Below, one piece after another: positions 13,985 to 15,126 of a DNA stretch of 15,126 nt; the first letter of the stretch is position 1, and each line of letters starts with the position of its first letter. The position numbers were made by a program, and so were the translations under genes. Under the pieces are notes generated by a model, which was not told the DNA's origin, made no database searches, and was given only the letters and a program-made list of their open reading frames with translations. This DNA is from an uncultured Comamonadaceae bacterium (GTDB taxonomy: Bacteria > Pseudomonadota > Gammaproteobacteria > Burkholderiales > Burkholderiaceae), in contig CAMLSD010000109.1 in assembly GCA_946482595.1 (NCBI GenBank), positions 1-15,126 on the forward strand, read 5' to 3'.

Positions 13985-15126
13985 TCATCGCTGGACCCGC
14001 AAGACCCTGCCGTCAGAACTGTCGGTCAGCAGGTAGAGCCAGCCGTCGGGCCCCTGGGCCACCGCGCGCAGGCGCTGGCCCAGGCTCGCAAACAGCCGCT
14101 CGCGCGAGACGATCGTGTTGCCTGACAGCACGAGCCGCCACAGCGCGGTGCCGGCCAGTGCGCCGGTGAACAGGTTGCCGGTCCATTCCGGCAGCGCGTT
14201 GCCGGTGTAGAAGGCCAGGCCGCTCGGCGCGATCGAGGTGGGGGTCCAGGTTGTCAGGGGTTCGGTGTAGTTCGGGGCATGGGTGCCGCCGCCGATCCGG
14301 CAGGCGTCGCCTACCGGATCACCGTAGTTGCAGCCGTAGCTGACCACCGGCCAGCCATGGTTGGCGCCCGCCAGGGTGCGATTGATCTCGTCGCCGCCTT
14401 GCGGGCCGTGCTCGCAGGTCCACAACTCGCCCGTGGTCGGGTGCACGGCGGCGCCCTGGACATTGCGGTGCCCCAGGCTCCAGATCAGGTCGTCACCCTG
14501 GCCGATGTAGGGGTTGCCCGGCACTGGCGCGCCGTCGGTGGTGACGCGCATGACCTTGCCCAGCTGGCTTGTCAGGGTTTGCGGCCCGTTGCCGCCCTGC
14601 TGGCGATCGCCCAACGTGATGAACAGGTGGTTCCCGCCAAAGGCCAGGCGCCCGCCGAAGTGGCCACTGCCGCCCACCTTGGGCGACTGCCGGAAGATCA
14701 CCACCACATCGTCGAGGCGCGTGGCATCGCTGCTGAGCACGCCGCGTGCCACGGCCGTGCCGGAGGTGCCGTTGCTGCCGGCCTCGGCATAGCTGAGGTA
14801 GATGCGGCGGTTGCTTGAGAAGGCGGGGTCGATCACCACATCCAGCAGTCCGCCCTGGCCGGCATAGGCCACGGCCGGCACGCCTGCCACCGGCTGTGTT
14901 CCGACGCGACCGTCCGGCGCCACCACCCTCAGTCGCCCGGGCTTTTCGGTGACCAGCAGACGGCCGTCGGGGAGGAAGGCCAGTCCCCAGGGGTAGCTGA
15001 GGTCTTCGGCAAAGCTGGTCACGCTCGGGGCGGCAGGTGCCGGTGCCGGTGCAGGTGCCGGTGCAGGTGCCGGTGCCGGTGCAGGTGCAGGTGCAGGTGC
15101 AGGTGCAGGTGCAGGTGCAGGTGCAG
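13985..15126 (-). CDS. Second PQQ-dependent aldose sugar dehydrogenase with Ala-Pro linker (5' end beyond right edge)
   Basis: Tandem paralogue of the gene at 12805. The frame is open to the right edge, so the N-terminus is missing. The GTG at 15022 is not the true start: the 34 codons upstream are in frame and encode (Ala-Pro)15 followed by Ala-Ala-Pro-Ser. This is likely a flexible linker after an unseen signal or lipoprotein peptide. Counting from the 15022 codon, the catalytic domain has [17 protein letters not shown] at 10-26, [12 protein letters not shown] at 55-66, [11 protein letters not shown] at 118-128, SLGHRNVQG at 182-190 and [11 protein letters not shown] at 204-214. It differs from its neighbour by an insertion around 231-250 with Cys231 and Cys241, plus Cys203, which could form a disulfide. 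The two genes read as one operon with a 34-base gap. Confidence 0.92.
   Translation of the reverse strand, partial: APAPAPAPAPAPAPAPAPAPAPAPAPAPAPAAPSVTSFAEDLSYPWGLAFLPDGRLLVTEKPGRLRVVAPDGRVGTQPVAGVPAVAYAGQGGLLDVVIDPAFSSNRRIYLSYAEAGSNGTSGTAVARGVLSSDATRLDDVVVIFRQSPKVGGSGHFGGRLAFGGNHLFITLGDRQQGGNGPQTLTSQLGKVMRVTTDGAPVPGNPYIGQGDDLIWSLGHRNVQGAAVHPTTGELWTCEHGPQGGDEINRTLAGANHGWPVVSYGCNYGDPVGDACRIGGGTHAPNYTEPLTTWTPTSIAPSGLAFYTGNALPEWTGNLFTGALAGTALWRLVLSGNTIVSRERLFASLGQRLRAVAQGPDGWLYLLTDSSDGRVLRVQR
15035..15126. repeat. 6-bp tandem repeat (AGGTGC/CGGTGC) coding for Ala-Pro
   Basis: Fifteen full hexamers plus two bases, reaching the window edge. From 15035: A C C A C A C C, then seven identical AGGTGC units (A = AGGTGC, C = CGGTGC). 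On the minus strand each unit reads as one Pro and one Ala codon. Because the unit is six bases, gain or loss of copies changes linker length without shifting the frame. The interspersed variants lie nearest the catalytic domain and the uniform block lies toward the N-terminus. Confidence 0.95.

Noticed and set aside
1..15126. Defence island, prophage, integron, CRISPR or other accessory system
   Set aside because: All genes are recognisable chromosomal families, composition is uniform, and no integrase, transposase, direct-repeat spacer array, tRNA or attachment-like repeats are visible.

Overview
The window is GC-rich, densely coded bacterial chromosome that reads as Betaproteobacteria, most likely Burkholderiales. 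This rests on codon use, on protein resemblance to betaproteobacterial and E. coli families, and on short mostly GC-rich gaps; it is inference, and family or genus cannot be fixed from sequence alone. Every gene recognised is chromosomal housekeeping or metabolism. I see no rRNA, tRNA, transposase, integrase, phage gene or CRISPR array, and no gap longer than about 190 bases.

Layout. (1) Bases 1-3009, minus strand: an alpha/beta hydrolase, prfB (release factor 2, with its programmed +1 frameshift intact) and the N-terminal third of pepN (aminopeptidase N, running off the left edge). (2) 3105-5378, plus strand: a SSAT-like GNAT acetyltransferase and an AMP-forming acyl-CoA synthetase. (3) 5401-7368, minus strand: the beta and alpha subunits of a thiamine-diphosphate 2-oxoacid dehydrogenase E1 (acetoin/pyruvate type), with no E2 or E3 gene beside them. 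(4) 7556-10182, plus strand: tas (aldo/keto reductase), ybaK (Cys-tRNA(Pro) deacylase), plsY (glycerol-3-phosphate acyltransferase) and a RidA-family protein, tightly packed. (5) 10218-12667, minus strand: rnm/yciV (PHP-domain exonuclease), a DMT/EamA permease and yciO, as a compact operon. (6) 12805-15126, minus strand: two tandem paralogues of periplasmic PQQ-dependent aldose sugar dehydrogenase; the upstream one runs off the right edge inside an Ala-Pro repeat encoded by a 6-bp tandem repeat.

How the genes fit together. Groups 1, 4 and 5 share a translation and RNA quality-control flavour (release factor 2, Cys-tRNA(Pro) editing, RNA 5'-end processing, a YrdC/Sua5-like protein, RidA imine clearance). 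Groups 2 and 3 both concern acyl-CoA formation and face each other tail to tail, though co-function is only a guess. Group 6 would feed periplasmic sugar oxidation if PQQ is available.

Most interesting signals. The 187-bp gap between the E1 operon and tas holds four hexamers on an exact 11-bp pitch, resembling an OmpR-family (PmrA/QseB-like) response-regulator array. Four genes (hydrolase, GNAT, yciO, rnm) lack a Shine-Dalgarno sequence and instead have a -10-like hexamer 6-8 nt before the start codon, which suggests leaderless transcripts. I found no convincing wholly new system; these are leads inside otherwise ordinary chromosome.
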